From: Allobosea sp. 47.2.35
GTDB lineage: Bacteria; Pseudomonadota; Alphaproteobacteria; Rhizobiales; Beijerinckiaceae
Assembly: GCF_024655635.1 (NCBI RefSeq)
Contig: NZ_JANLGI010000005.1
Location: forward strand, 62,001-126,000
Direction: 5' to 3'
Length of the DNA: 64,000 bases
Shown here one piece after another: positions 1-8,821 of the stretch. The first letter of the stretch is position 1; every line of letters starts with the position of its first letter. The translations under genes were made by a program, and so were the position numbers. A model generated the notes under the pieces. The model had not been told where the DNA came from, ran no database searches, and saw nothing but the letters and a program-made list of their open reading frames with translations.

Positions 1-717
1 CAGCCGGGCCCTGAAGCGGACGAGCTCGGCCGGCTCCAGGCTCGCGCGCGGCGGCTCGGTCGTCCAGGTGTAGAGCGTCGCGCCGCCGGCATCCTTGACC
101 GCGACCTCGATCAGCGGCACCGCCGTCTTGCTTTTGGTGATGTTGGTGACATCGCCCTCGACGATGAGGAAACGGTTCTGGCCGTCGGCAACGACCCCGC
201 TCTCGATAGAGCTGAGGCTGAGGCCCCGGACATTCACGGGCATGCCGATTGTCTCGAACAGGCCGGCCAATTGCGGCGCAGCGCGGACAACCGCCTGGCG
301 CTGCCAAGCGACGATTCCAATCAAGGCAAGACCCGCGAGCGCCGCCGCCACCGGCAGCCCCGCTCCGCCCCGGCGCAGGAAGGCGCTCGACGCCTTGCCC
401 GGCTTGGCAGGGCGCTTGCCCCGGCGCTTCGGCACGGCAGCGACCGGCGCCTCGACGACCGGAGGCTTCTCGGAAACACCCTGCGCGCCCGCTTCGGCAG
501 CTAGCGCGGTGATCTCGGCATCGATCGCGGCGGCGCGCTCCAACTCCTCGGCGAGCAGCGCCTGGGTCTCGGCCTCGCTCGGCGGCTCGGGGAAGGCGCT
601 CGGCTCGACATGCCAGGATGTCTTGCAGCTGGCACATCGCACCTTGCGCCCTTCCGGCCCCAGTTTGGCCGCGTCGAGTTCATATTGGCTCGCGCAGGAT
701 GGGCAGACGATCAGCAT
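1..717 (-). CDS. MJ0042-type zinc-ribbon membrane protein (partial, C-terminus off left edge)
   Basis: Reading leftward from ATG 717-715, the frame stays open to base 1, so the C-terminus lies outside the window. The N-terminus carries two CxxC pairs (C5/C8 and C28/C31), the layout of MJ0042-type zinc ribbons. An acidic and then Pro/Lys-rich linker leads to one hydrophobic segment at about residues 119-138. The tail resembles the DUF3426-like domain often paired with this zinc finger. A membrane-anchored protein with a cytoplasmic zinc ribbon is expected; its biological role is unknown. It lies divergent from ftsE. Confidence 0.85.
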   Translation of the reverse strand, partial: MLIVCPSCASQYELDAAKLGPEGRKVRCASCKTSWHVEPSAFPEPPSEAETQALLAEELERAAAIDAEITALAAEAGAQGVSEKPPVVEAPVAAVPKRRGKRPAKPGKASSAFLRRGGAGLPVAAALAGLALIGIVAWQRQAVVRAAPQLAGLFETIGMPVNVRGLSLSSIESGVVADGQNRFLIVEGDVTNITKSKTAVPLIEVAVKDAGGATLYTWTTEPPRASLEPAELVRFRARL

Positions 718-947
718 GGGTGCGAGCCAACTCCTTCAAGACGGTTGCGGCAAGCGCTTCGGCACGGCAGCGAGGCGCTGCACCACAGCAGCAATTGCGC
801 GCGTCTCCATTGGCGCGATTTATGGTTAACGCCTCGTGAAGAATCTTCGGCGCAGATTGGCCGCGTCACGGTCTTTCCGCGCGCGTCGGCTTGCGGTGTA
901 GGATCGTCCGCGGATTCGCAAGAGATCGGTTCAACGAGGAAGACCGC

Positions 948-1607
948 TTGGTTCGGTTCGAGAATGTCGGCCTGCGATACGGCATGGGCCCGGAGGTGCT
1001 GAAGGACATCAACTTCAGCATCGAGCCGCGCTCGTTCCAGTATCTCACCGGTCCCTCCGGGGCCGGCAAGACGACGCTGATGCGCCTCATCCTGATGGCG
1101 CTGAAACCGACGCGCGGGCTGGTCAACCTGTTCGGCCAGGATGTCTCGCGGCTCGACCCGGATACGCTGACAGCCTTCCGCCGCCGCATGGGCGTCGTCT
1201 TCCAGGATTTCCGCCTGCTCGATCATCTCACGGTCTATGAGAACGTCGCGCTGCCGCTTCGCGTCCTCGGCAAGGAGGAGGCGAGCTACCGCGCCGAGGT
1301 CGTCGAGTTGCTGCGCTGGGTCGGGCTCGGCGAGCGCATGCATGCCGTACCGCCGGTGCTCTCCGGTGGCGAGAAGCAGCGCGCGGCCATCGCCCGCGCC
1401 CTGATCAGCCGGCCAGAGCTCCTGCTCGCCGACGAGCCCACCGGCAATGTCGATCCCGGCCTCGGCCGGCGTTTGCTGCGCCTGTTCATGGAGTTGCAAT
1501 CGCTCGGCACCGCCGTCGTCATCGCGACGCATGACCTCAACCTCATGGATATCTACGACGCACCGCGCCTCGTACTGGCCGACGGACACCTCCATGTCGA
1601 CGCCTGA
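948..1607 (+). CDS. ftsE: Cell division ATP-binding protein FtsE
   Basis: ABC ATPase partner of FtsX, which links the divisome to peptidoglycan hydrolase control. Walker A (GPSGAGKT) is near residue 35; the signature LSGGEKQR and Walker B LLLADEPT follow in order. I chose TTG at 948 because a GAGGAAG Shine-Dalgarno lies just upstream and the protein then begins MVRFENVGLRYG at 219 aa, the usual length. The upstream ATG at 891 adds 19 residues with no family similarity. The end overlaps ftsX by 14 bases, so the two are co-translated. Confidence 0.93.
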   Translation: MVRFENVGLRYGMGPEVLKDINFSIEPRSFQYLTGPSGAGKTTLMRLILMALKPTRGLVNLFGQDVSRLDPDTLTAFRRRMGVVFQDFRLLDHLTVYENVALPLRVLGKEEASYRAEVVELLRWVGLGERMHAVPPVLSGGEKQRAAIARALISRPELLLADEPTGNVDPGLGRRLLRLFMELQSLGTAVVIATHDLNLMDIYDAPRLVLADGHLHVDA

Positions 1608-2556
1608 AGCCAGCGACCGGGAGCCCGGACGAACGGAGCGCGGCCTGCCCGCCAACCTTCGGCGCGACCAGCCGCTCGTCCCCGTCGACAATGTCGCCGG
1701 CCGCGCGCTGATGGCGGTGATCGCGATCCTGACCTTCCTCGCTTCGCTCAGCGCGGGGGCAGCGGTCCTCGCCGCGCGCGCCTCCGATCAGTGGCGCGGC
1801 GCCATCTCCAACGAAATGACCATCCAGGTCCGCCCCGATTCGCATCGCAAGATCGACGATGACGTCGCCCGCGCCGTCATGCTCGCCAGCGGGCTGAAGG
1901 AGGTCGAGAGCGTCCGCGCCGTGCCCAAGGCCGAATCCGACAAGCTGCTCGAGCCCTGGCTCGGCACGGGGCTCGACCTCGTCGAATTGCCGGTGCCACG
2001 CCTGATCGTGCTCAAGCTCAGATCGGAAGCAGGCTCCGATCTCGCCGGCTTCGGCGCGACGCTTCGTCGCGAAATACCAACCGCGACGCTCGACGACCAC
2101 CGGCTCTGGGTCCGGCGCCTCTCCGCCATGGCCGGCACCATCATCGCATCCGGCTTCGCGATCGTGCTGCTCGTCCTGACGGCGGCGGCGCTCGCCGTCG
2201 CCTTCGCCACCCGCGGCGCGATGGCCGGCAGCCGCGACAGCGTCGAGGTCCTGCATTTCGTCGGGGCCAACGACGATTTCATCGCACGCGAATTCCAGAG
2301 CCGCTTCATCCGGCTCGGCCTTCGTGGCGGCCTGTTCGGCGGCCTTGCTGCCATCGCCACGATCGCCGTGCTCGGCTTCCTCGCCTCGCGCTGGAGCGCG
2401 ACGCCCGAGGCCGAGCAGCTGCAGGCCCTGTTCGGTGCTTTCGAGATCGGCTGGACGGGCTATGGTGCCGTCATCCTCGTCGCGCTCGTCGTCGCCGTCA
2501 TCGCCGGCCTCGTCTCCCGCTTCACCGTGCGTCACCACTTGAGGATGCTGGCATGA
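1594..2556 (+). CDS. ftsX: Cell division protein FtsX (permease-like)
   Basis: Membrane partner of FtsE. The 320-aa product starts at ATG 1594 inside the end of ftsE. An N-terminal hydrophobic segment at roughly residues 35-55 is followed by an extracytoplasmic domain of about 100 residues and three more membrane segments, the FtsX layout. The longer open frame upstream of 1594 is only the ftsE region in another frame. A YdcF-like gene and plsC follow on the same strand, an arrangement I recall from other Hyphomicrobiales. Confidence 0.92.
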   Translation: MSTPEASDREPGRTERGLPANLRRDQPLVPVDNVAGRALMAVIAILTFLASLSAGAAVLAARASDQWRGAISNEMTIQVRPDSHRKIDDDVARAVMLASGLKEVESVRAVPKAESDKLLEPWLGTGLDLVELPVPRLIVLKLRSEAGSDLAGFGATLRREIPTATLDDHRLWVRRLSAMAGTIIASGFAIVLLVLTAAALAVAFATRGAMAGSRDSVEVLHFVGANDDFIAREFQSRFIRLGLRGGLFGGLAAIATIAVLGFLASRWSATPEAEQLQALFGAFEIGWTGYGAVILVALVVAVIAGLVSRFTVRHHLRMLA

Positions 2557-2662
2557 GCATCGCAAGCACGGCGCGACATCAACCAAGCCTTAACCGTTGC
2601 GGCACAGCCGGACGTAAGTCCGCCGCCGTTATGCCCGATTGGCGCGCTAGGACGGCGGCGTC

Positions 2663-3469
2663 ATGGCCATGATCGGCAACACAGACGACCATCTCACGAT
2701 GGCCCGGTCCGATTCCGCGCCCCGGAGCGGCAAGCCTGCCCGGTCGATCTCGCTGCGCCGCATTCTCGGCCTGACGGCGGCCACTCTCGCTGGTGCCGGG
2801 ATTCTGCTCCTGGGCATGGGCTATGTCCGTTTCGCCGGCATGATCGACGCGCGCGAACCGGCCACCACGCCACGCACCGATGCGATCGTCGTCGTCACCG
2901 GCGGCGCCCAGCGCGTCGGCGACGCCATGGGCCTGCTCGGGGCGGAGCGCGGACGACGGCTCCTGATCAGCGGCGTCAACGAGAAGACCGGCCGCGAGGA
3001 GCTCGCCAAGCTGAACCCCGCCACGCGCGACCTGCTCGCCTGCTGCGTCGATCTCGACTATCGCGCGCGCAACACCATCGGCAACGCCATCGAGGCCCGC
3101 CGCTGGCTCCGCCGCCACGGCTTCCGCTCGCTGCTAGTCGTGACCTCGAACTACCACATGCCGCGCACGCTCGCCGAATTCGCCCATGCGATGCCGGGCG
3201 TCGAACTCGTCGCCCATCCGGTCGTGACCGAGCATATCGACACGGCTGGCTGGTGGAACCGCTGGTCCACCATCAAGGTCCTCGTGCCGGAATACGCGAA
3301 ATACCTCGTCGCGCGCCTGCGCAGCCTCGTCGAGAGCGACCCGGAAACCTCGCGCCTTTCGGTGATCATCGGCGGCCGCAAGCCGGTTTCGCCAAAGCCC
3401 GCCGACGTGCTCGGCCCGGCAGCCGAGAAGCGCACGCGCCTTCCGGGCGAGCATCGCCACGAAGGTTGA
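2663..3469 (+). CDS. YdcF/ElyC-like DUF218 family protein
   Basis: 268-aa protein with a single N-terminal membrane anchor (about residues 35-58) and a DUF218 domain. Visible family hallmarks are the DAIVVVTGG strand-loop near residue 73, an ISG strand, a conserved N-T pair in the RARNTIGNA helix and the TSNYHMPR segment. Some DUF218 proteins (SanA, ElyC) affect envelope integrity or lipid-carrier metabolism; the exact reaction here is unknown. It lies 106 bases after ftsX and 18 bases before plsC, which suggests an envelope role. ATG 2663 is preceded by AGGACGG; ATG 2669 is an alternative. Confidence 0.8.
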   Translation: MAMIGNTDDHLTMARSDSAPRSGKPARSISLRRILGLTAATLAGAGILLLGMGYVRFAGMIDAREPATTPRTDAIVVVTGGAQRVGDAMGLLGAERGRRLLISGVNEKTGREELAKLNPATRDLLACCVDLDYRARNTIGNAIEARRWLRRHGFRSLLVVTSNYHMPRTLAEFAHAMPGVELVAHPVVTEHIDTAGWWNRWSTIKVLVPEYAKYLVARLRSLVESDPETSRLSVIIGGRKPVSPKPADVLGPAAEKRTRLPGEHRHEG

Positions 3470-3487
3470 TGGCGAAAAGCCAAGGCG

Positions 3488-4288
3488 ATGCTTGACCGGG
3501 ACGGCATCTCGGGCTCATTGCGCAGCATGCTCGTCCTGCGCTCCCTCGCCTTCAATATCCTGTTCTATGCCAATCTCGTCCTCTGGCTGATCTTCGCGGT
3601 CCTGCCCGCGCTGCTGCTGCCGAAACGCGCGCTGCTGGCGGTCGCGATCGGCTGGTCGCACTCGTCGCTCTGGCTGATGCGCGTCATCGCCGGCACGCGC
3701 TACGAGATCACCGGCACCGAGAACATCCCGCAGGGCGGCCTGATGGTCGGCGCCAAGCACCAGTCCTTCCTGGAGACCTTCGCGCTGGTCACCGTGTTCA
3801 CGAACCCGGTCTTCATCCTGAAGCGCGAGCTGACTTGGATCCCAGTCTTCGGCTGGGCACTGACCAAGATGCGGATGATTCCGGTCAATCGCGGCGCCCG
3901 CGCCCGTGCGCTGTCCGACGTCACGCGCCGCGCCAAGATCGAGCTCGGCCAGAACGGCCGCCAGCTCCTGATCTTCCCGGAAGGTACCCGCCGCGCGCCC
4001 GGCGCCCCGCCGGCCTACAAATTCGGCGCCGCCCATCTCTACGCCGAGCTCGGCGTGCCCTGCGTCCCCGTTGCGCTGAACACCGGCCTGTACTGGCCCC
4101 GCCGCAAGTTCCTGCGCCGCCCGGGCACCGTTCGGATCGAGATACTGCCGGCGATCGAGCCAGGGCTCGACAAGGTCGCCTTCCAGGCCATCCTTCAGGA
4201 GCGGATCGAGACGGCGAGCGACCGCCTTCTGGCTCAGGGCCGCGCGGAACTCGCCGCGCGCGGCATGGACCCGCTCGCCAACTCCTGA
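3488..4288 (+). CDS. plsC: 1-acyl-sn-glycerol-3-phosphate acyltransferase (PlsC family)
   Basis: Acylates lysophosphatidic acid to phosphatidic acid at the inner membrane. An N-terminal hydrophobic stretch (about residues 14-40) precedes the catalytic block KHQSFLET. This is the H(X4)E variant of the usual H(X4)D, which I recall from many alphaproteobacterial members. The FPEGTRR block that contacts the glycerol-3-phosphate moiety follows. The 266-aa length fits. Met14 (base 3527) is an alternative start because the first 13 residues look unconserved. Another acyl-acceptor specificity cannot be excluded. Confidence 0.85.
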   Translation: MLDRDGISGSLRSMLVLRSLAFNILFYANLVLWLIFAVLPALLLPKRALLAVAIGWSHSSLWLMRVIAGTRYEITGTENIPQGGLMVGAKHQSFLETFALVTVFTNPVFILKRELTWIPVFGWALTKMRMIPVNRGARARALSDVTRRAKIELGQNGRQLLIFPEGTRRAPGAPPAYKFGAAHLYAELGVPCVPVALNTGLYWPRRKFLRRPGTVRIEILPAIEPGLDKVAFQAILQERIETASDRLLAQGRAELAARGMDPLANS

Positions 4289-4341
4289 CACACCCTGACA
4301 GCAGCGGAACAGGAAAGCGCCGACTCCATCGCCGGCAGCGC

Positions 4342-4374
4342 TTGACTTATCCCCATATCGTTCCCATTTTGTTC
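4342..4374 (+). promoter_or_regulatory. Promoter region with LexA (SOS) box upstream of the 4395 gene
   Basis: GTTC (4360-4363), seven bases, then GTTC (4371-4374) matches exactly the direct-repeat LexA site described for Alphaproteobacteria (GTTC-N7-GTTC). A TTGACT -35-like hexamer lies at 4342-4347, so LexA bound here would cover the -10 region. The box ends 20 bases before the ATG at 4395. An exact eight-base match can occur by chance in 64 kb, but its position over a plausible promoter supports function. Confidence 0.6.
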
Positions 4375-4394
4375 CTATCACTGGAGGAACGGAT

Positions 4395-4793
4395 ATGGCC
4401 GCTCTCGCCTATCGCTACACCCCCGATCTCTTCGACGAGGCCCCTGTCGCCCGCGAAATGCCCCTGCGCAGCACCGCGGCTCTCAACGAGCGCCGCTTCA
4501 CGGCCTGGCGCGGTCGCTCGGGCCGGCGTTATGTCGCCTCGGTCTTCTCGGTCGACGACACGCATGCCCTGAGCTTCACCGATGCGGTGCTTCTTGCGAT
4601 CTCGGCCGATCGGCGCGTCATCGCCGCCCGCGATTCCGGCCCGTTTGGCATCGAGGCCGCGCTCGGCCGCTGGCAGCGCGCGGTCATGGCCGCAGGCGCC
4701 TGCGAGATCCATGTCCATCTGCTCGCCGAGGACGGGATGAGCCGCCGCGCCGCCTTGCTCGACCTGATGCCGGAAGCCAGCCCGGAAGGCTGA
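4395..4793 (+). CDS. Uncharacterised protein, probably SOS-controlled
   Basis: 132-aa soluble protein with no membrane segment or signal peptide. I do not recognise the family. GGAGG ends seven bases before ATG 4395. The N-terminus is DLFDEAP-rich, the middle has an ARDSGPFGIEA segment and an EIHVHLL strand, and the end is acidic. The LexA-type box 20 bases upstream suggests induction by DNA damage. The downstream neighbour chaC is convergent and its stop abuts this one directly, so the gene is probably monocistronic. It could be a small DNA-damage checkpoint or repair accessory, but nothing in its motifs shows that. Confidence 0.75.
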   Translation: MAALAYRYTPDLFDEAPVAREMPLRSTAALNERRFTAWRGRSGRRYVASVFSVDDTHALSFTDAVLLAISADRRVIAARDSGPFGIEAALGRWQRAVMAAGACEIHVHLLAEDGMSRRAALLDLMPEASPEG

Positions 4794-5363
4794 TCAACCC
4801 GTCAGCGGCGGATGGGGTGCGCCTAGCCCCGGCGCCAGCTGCTGCGCGAGTTCCGCCAGCACGGGATCGAAGATACCCATCTTGCGCAGATGATCATGCG
4901 TCTGCAGCACATAATCCGGGTTCTCGCCGGACTGGCCCTTGCCCTCCCGCACGAGCTTGAGCAGCTGCGCCGCGGGCAGCTTGCCGGCATATTGCAGGTG
5001 CTTGCGGTCAGCGACATAGACGATGCCGCGCACCTGCCGGCCATCCTCCAGCTTCAGCGGCACATGGCGTTCGAGATAGACCGCCGTCGCCTGCTCGCGT
5101 GCCCGGAGATAATCCACCGTCTCCTGCGCCTGTCCAGCCGCGACGCGGAAGGCAAGGCCGCGGCAAACCCCGCCGCGATCGAGCCCCAGCACCAGTCCCG
5201 GCCGCTCCGGCGTGCCGCGGTGCACATGCGAGAATACGCAAAGCGAGCGGTGATAGCCGTGGAGCCGCGCCTGCACGCTCTCCTCGAAGGCGAAGCCCGG
5301 CCGCCAGATCAGCGAGCCATAGCCGAAGACCCAGAGATCCGTTGCGCCGAATTCGGTCGTCAT
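4794..5363 (-). CDS. chaC: ChaC-type gamma-glutamylcyclotransferase
   Basis: Predicted to cleave glutathione to 5-oxoproline and Cys-Gly in the cytoplasm. The N-terminal VFGYGSLIW is the diagnostic substrate-binding loop of the fold. The glutamate in the LRAREQ segment near residue 90 sits where the catalytic Glu is expected, and the NPDYVLQTHDHL block near the C-terminus is typical of ChaC. The 189-aa length is normal. Start ATG 5363 is preceded by GGGACGAGG. It is convergent with the LexA-box gene. Confidence 0.88.
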   Translation of the reverse strand: MTTEFGATDLWVFGYGSLIWRPGFAFEESVQARLHGYHRSLCVFSHVHRGTPERPGLVLGLDRGGVCRGLAFRVAAGQAQETVDYLRAREQATAVYLERHVPLKLEDGRQVRGIVYVADRKHLQYAGKLPAAQLLKLVREGKGQSGENPDYVLQTHDHLRKMGIFDPVLAELAQQLAPGLGAPHPPLTG

Positions 5364-5413
5364 CCTCGTCCCATAATTTGGCCGCGCCGGCCTGCTTGCT
5401 TGAGCATCAGACC

Positions 5414-5434
5414 GAAAAGCGGTACCCGCTTTTC
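5414..5434. repeat. Short perfect inverted repeat (hairpin) between chaC and the DUF2125 gene
   Basis: GAAAAGCGG at 5414-5422, a three-base loop, then CCGCTTTTC at 5426-5434, a perfect 9-bp stem. Hairpins built on GAAAAG(C/T)GG are scattered through many Hyphomicrobiales genomes, as far as I recall, so this is probably a dispersed palindrome. It lies in the divergent spacer and is not an obvious terminator because no T tract follows. Confidence 0.55.
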
Positions 5435-5532
5435 AAGCAAATCCGGTGTCACGACAACGAGATAGATCGGCCGCGACGGCAGTCCGGGCGATCTAGCGAT
5501 CCGCCCGCCTCCGCGCAAGGAATGCCTGCCGC

Positions 5533-6573
5533 ATGACCGATACTCTTCCGACGCGCCGCCGCAGCCGCTTCTGGCTCTATGGCCCCTTCATGCTGCTGGT
5601 CGTCCTCGCCGTCGCCTGGTCCACCTTCTGGTTCTATGCGCGCGGCCGCGTCTCGGCCGAGATCGAGAACGCGCTGGCCCGCGAGGCGCAGCGCGGCCGC
5701 ACCTGGACCTGCACCGACCGCTCCGTCAGCGGTTTCCCCTTCCGCATCGAACTACGCTGCAACGCGCTGGCCCTGACCTCGACGCGCTGGGGCGATGCGG
5801 TCCGCGTCGAGACCGGCCCCGCCGTTGCCGTCGCTCAGGTCTATTCGCCCGGCCTCGTCATCTTCGAGGTGTCGGGCCCGGCCAAGGCAACCCTCCCCGA
5901 AGGCCGCCTCTTCGACCTCAGCTGGAAAAGCCTCGGCGCCAGCCTCGCCTGGCGCAGCCCCGAACGCTTCGCGCTCGTCGCCAGCGAACCGCGCGGCGTG
6001 CTGACCACGCCCGGCCTCGCCACCGAGACCTGGGGTGCGGCCGCCCTCGAAGCGCATCTGCGCCGCAACCCGACGCGCCCCGCAACCGAGCAGGCCGTCG
6101 ACATCGCCATCTCCGCCAAGGGCACGATCCTGCCACCGATCGATGCCCTGCTTGGGAACACCGAAGCCGGCGAGATCGCCCTGCAGGCGACGCTCACTCA
6201 GGCCGAAAGCTTCCGCAAGGGCTTCAATCCCGACGCCCTCGAAACCTGGCGCACGGCGAACGGCACGCTCGAACTGACGCGCCTCGTCTCGACCAAGGGC
6301 AAGGCACGCGTCGATGGCAGCGGCCAGTTGATCCTCGATCAACTGCACCGCGTCGCCGGCGATCTCCAGCTGGCGGCGGCCGGCATCGAGCAGATCGGCG
6401 GCCTGCGCATCGGCAACCTGCTTGGCGGCCTCGGCGGCTTCCTGGGCGGACGCGGCAGCAATGCCGGCGCGGCGCCCGGCCTCACCACTCTGCCGCCGGT
6501 CTCGCTGCGCGAAGGCCGGGTCTTCATCGGCCCGTTCCGCCTGCCGCTCCAGCCGCTGCCGCCGCTCTACTGA
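5533..6573 (+). CDS. DUF2125 domain-containing envelope protein
   Basis: 346-aa protein with one N-terminal membrane segment (about residues 13-33, with basic residues before it), so the bulk is expected in the periplasm. The conserved start of the domain (SGFPFRIELRC with flanking Trp-Thr-Cys) is visible at about residues 56-75, with two cysteines near positions 57 and 75 that could pair. A Gly-rich loop (LLGGLGGFLGG) lies near the C-terminus. DUF2125 is an alphaproteobacterial family of unknown function. The start ATG lies divergent from chaC. Confidence 0.82.
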   Translation: MTDTLPTRRRSRFWLYGPFMLLVVLAVAWSTFWFYARGRVSAEIENALAREAQRGRTWTCTDRSVSGFPFRIELRCNALALTSTRWGDAVRVETGPAVAVAQVYSPGLVIFEVSGPAKATLPEGRLFDLSWKSLGASLAWRSPERFALVASEPRGVLTTPGLATETWGAAALEAHLRRNPTRPATEQAVDIAISAKGTILPPIDALLGNTEAGEIALQATLTQAESFRKGFNPDALETWRTANGTLELTRLVSTKGKARVDGSGQLILDQLHRVAGDLQLAAAGIEQIGGLRIGNLLGGLGGFLGGRGSNAGAAPGLTTLPPVSLREGRVFIGPFRLPLQPLPPLY

Positions 6574-6583
6574 CAGCAAAGAA

Positions 6584-6607
6584 AAGGGGCGCCTCGCGGC
6601 GCCCCTT
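6584..6607. terminator. Bidirectional terminator between the DUF2125 gene and rpoH
   Basis: Perfect stem GGGGCGCC (6586-6593) / GGCGCCCC (6598-6605) with a TCGC loop, extended by AA/TT on both sides. It sits in the 58-base gap between two convergent genes and could stop transcription from either direction. Confidence 0.75.
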
Positions 6608-6631
6608 CAAACTCTCGACGGCAGAGCCGGC

Positions 6632-7528
6632 TCAGGCCGCCGGCAGCGCGGCGCGCGGCGCCTCGATGCGGGTGATCGCCTTCTTCACGGCCTCCTGCAC
6701 CTTCTCGAAGGCACGCACCTCGATCTGGCGGACGCGCTCGCGCGACACGCCGAACTCCTCGGAGAGCTGCTCCAGCGTGATCGGGTCCTCAGCCAGGCGG
6801 CGCGCCTCGAAGATGCGGCGCTCGCGCGGATTGAGCACTTCCAGCGCCTCGCGCAGCGCCGAGTGGCGGTTATCCGCCTCCTCGGAATCGGCGAGGCGGC
6901 GCTCCTGGCTTTCCGAATCGTCGACCAGCCAGTCCTGCCATTCGCCCTCGCCATCCTCACGCAGCGGCGTGTTGAGCGACGCGTCGCCGCCGAGGCGGCG
7001 ATTCATGTCGACCACGTCCTGCTCGTTGACGCCGAGCTTGGTCGCGATCTGCTGCACCTGATCGGGGCGCAGATCGCCCTCGCCCAGTGCCGAGATCTTG
7101 CTCTTGGCCTTGCGCAGGTTGAAGAACAGCTTCTTCTGGTTCGCGGTGGTGCCCATCTTCACCAGCGACCACGAACGCAGGATGTATTCCTGGATCGAGG
7201 CCTTGATCCACCACATCGCATAGGTGGCGAGGCGGAAGCCCTTCTCGGGCTCGAAGCGCTTCACCGCCTGCATCAGGCCGACATTGCCTTCCGACACGAC
7301 TTCGCCGATCGGCAGGCCGTAGCCGCGATAGCCCATGGCGATCTTGGCGACGAGGCGCAGGTGCGAGGTCACGAGCTTGTGCGCCGCATCGCGGTCGCCA
7401 TGCTCCCGCCAGCGCTTGGCCAGCATGTATTCCTCGCTCGGTTCCAGCATCGGGAACTTGCGGATTTCATCGAGATAACGTGACAGCCCGCCTTCGGCGG
7501 ACAGGACGGGCAGCGAAGCACTCGCCAT
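6632..7528 (-). CDS. rpoH: RNA polymerase heat-shock sigma factor RpoH
   Basis: Sigma-70 family member of 298 aa when started at ATG 7528, which has a GAGGAGAA ribosome-binding site. Region 2 is recognisable (SEGNVGLMQAVKRFEP and TYAMWWIK). The RpoH-specific QKKLFFNLR box follows region 2, and region 4.2 ends in the helix-turn-helix FGVSRERVRQIE. An upstream in-frame extension of 27 residues exists but lacks a ribosome site and similarity. Alphaproteobacteria often carry more than one RpoH; which copy this is cannot be told here. Confidence 0.93.
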   Translation of the reverse strand: MASASLPVLSAEGGLSRYLDEIRKFPMLEPSEEYMLAKRWREHGDRDAAHKLVTSHLRLVAKIAMGYRGYGLPIGEVVSEGNVGLMQAVKRFEPEKGFRLATYAMWWIKASIQEYILRSWSLVKMGTTANQKKLFFNLRKAKSKISALGEGDLRPDQVQQIATKLGVNEQDVVDMNRRLGGDASLNTPLREDGEGEWQDWLVDDSESQERRLADSEEADNRHSALREALEVLNPRERRIFEARRLAEDPITLEQLSEEFGVSRERVRQIEVRAFEKVQEAVKKAITRIEAPRAALPAA

Positions 7529-7695
7529 GCTCGTTCTCCTCATCGAGGCCCCCGCTTGGCGGCAGGCCCTCCGCGCGATCAACCTTCGCGCAGGCTTCGG
7601 ATTCGGCAAAACGATCCAACGCTGGAACCTGTCATCGGTTCGGTCGGAACGCTCGCTTGCGGCGCCCCCTTGGCCATCCGCATCCGAACAACCCC

Positions 7696-7723
7696 AGTAT
7701 ATGCGAACTCACTCTGGCGGAAA
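7696..7723 (-). promoter_or_regulatory. Candidate promoter for rpoH
   Basis: On the minus strand TTTCCG (7723-7718), a 16-base spacer and TATACT (7701-7696) form a vegetative-type promoter about 170 bases upstream of the rpoH ATG. The match was judged by eye only. Confidence 0.35.
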
Positions 7724-7746
7724 GGTGGCAAAATCGCCCGGTTCGC

Positions 7747-8775
7747 TCACAGCCGCGCGAGCGCTGCTTGCAAATTCGCAAAATCCTCGGGCGGTTCGGA
7801 CTCGAACAGCATCTCTTCACCGCTCGCCGGATGCTCGAAACCGAGAATCGCCGCATGCAACGCCTGTCGGCCGAGCGTGGCCAATGCCGCTTGCGCATCG
7901 GCGGGCAGGCGGACCGCCTTGGTGGCGAAGCCCGAGCCGTAGAGTTGGTCGCCGAGCAAGGGATGGCCGATATGGCTCATATGCACGCGGATCTGGTGCG
8001 TGCGCCCGGTCTCCAGCCGGCATTCGATCAGGCTCGCCAGCGGCTCGGTCTCGTCCAGCCCCTTCAGCAAGGGCGGAAAGCGCTGGAGCAGTTCGATATG
8101 GGTGATCGCCTCGCGCCCGCGCCCTTCCTTCACCACGGTCATCTTCTCGCGGTTGCGGGTCGAGCGTTCGATCGGCGCGTCGATCGTGCCCTCGCGCAGG
8201 CGCGGCACGCCCCAGGCGATGGCGAGATAGGCGCGTTGCAATGGCCCGGTGCGGCCATGGTCGGCGAACTGCTTGGCGAGCTTCTGATGCGCGCGGTCGT
8301 TCTTGGCGACGACGAGCAGGCCGCTGGTATCCTTGTCGAGCCGGTGCACGATGCCCGGCCGCCGGATGCCGCCGATGCCGGACAGGCTCTCGCCGCAATG
8401 GGCGATCAGCGCGTTGACCAGCGTGCCGTCCTCATGGCCCCCGGCCGGGTGGACGACGAGCCCTGCCGGCTTGTCGATCACGATGAGGTGCTCGTCCTCA
8501 TAGACGACGTCGAGCGGGATATCCTGCCCGACCGGATCGGCCGGCTTCGCGGCCGGCATGACGAGCGCGATCGTGTCGCCCTCGACCACCTTGCGGCTGC
8601 CATCGCTGAAGACGGCGCCGTTGAGGCTGACCCCGCCCTCCTTGATGACCTGCTGGAGACGCGCGCGCGAAATCTCGCCGGCGAGAAGGGCGAGCGCCTT
8701 GTCCAGGCGCTGGCCGGCCTGCTCGGGACCAACCGTCAGGGTAACAGCGGCATTCGGATCGAGAGTGGATGTCAT
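7747..8775 (-). CDS. rluD: Ribosomal large subunit pseudouridine synthase (RluA/RluD family)
   Basis: Isomerises uridines in 23S rRNA helix 69 if it is the RluD type. An N-terminal S4 RNA-binding domain (about residues 10-75) is followed by the catalytic domain with HRLDKDTSG, which includes the catalytic Asp. The ETGRTHQIRVHMSHIGHPLLGD motif region sits near residue 255. The 342-aa length is usual. It lies just upstream of rpoH on the same strand, a neighbourhood I recall from many Rhizobiales. Confidence 0.9.
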   Translation of the reverse strand: MTSTLDPNAAVTLTVGPEQAGQRLDKALALLAGEISRARLQQVIKEGGVSLNGAVFSDGSRKVVEGDTIALVMPAAKPADPVGQDIPLDVVYEDEHLIVIDKPAGLVVHPAGGHEDGTLVNALIAHCGESLSGIGGIRRPGIVHRLDKDTSGLLVVAKNDRAHQKLAKQFADHGRTGPLQRAYLAIAWGVPRLREGTIDAPIERSTRNREKMTVVKEGRGREAITHIELLQRFPPLLKGLDETEPLASLIECRLETGRTHQIRVHMSHIGHPLLGDQLYGSGFATKAVRLPADAQAALATLGRQALHAAILGFEHPASGEEMLFESEPPEDFANLQAALARL

Positions 8776-8821
8776 CGCGTCGCTATAAGGCGCATGGCCG
8801 CCGGCCGCACGCCTTTTCCGC

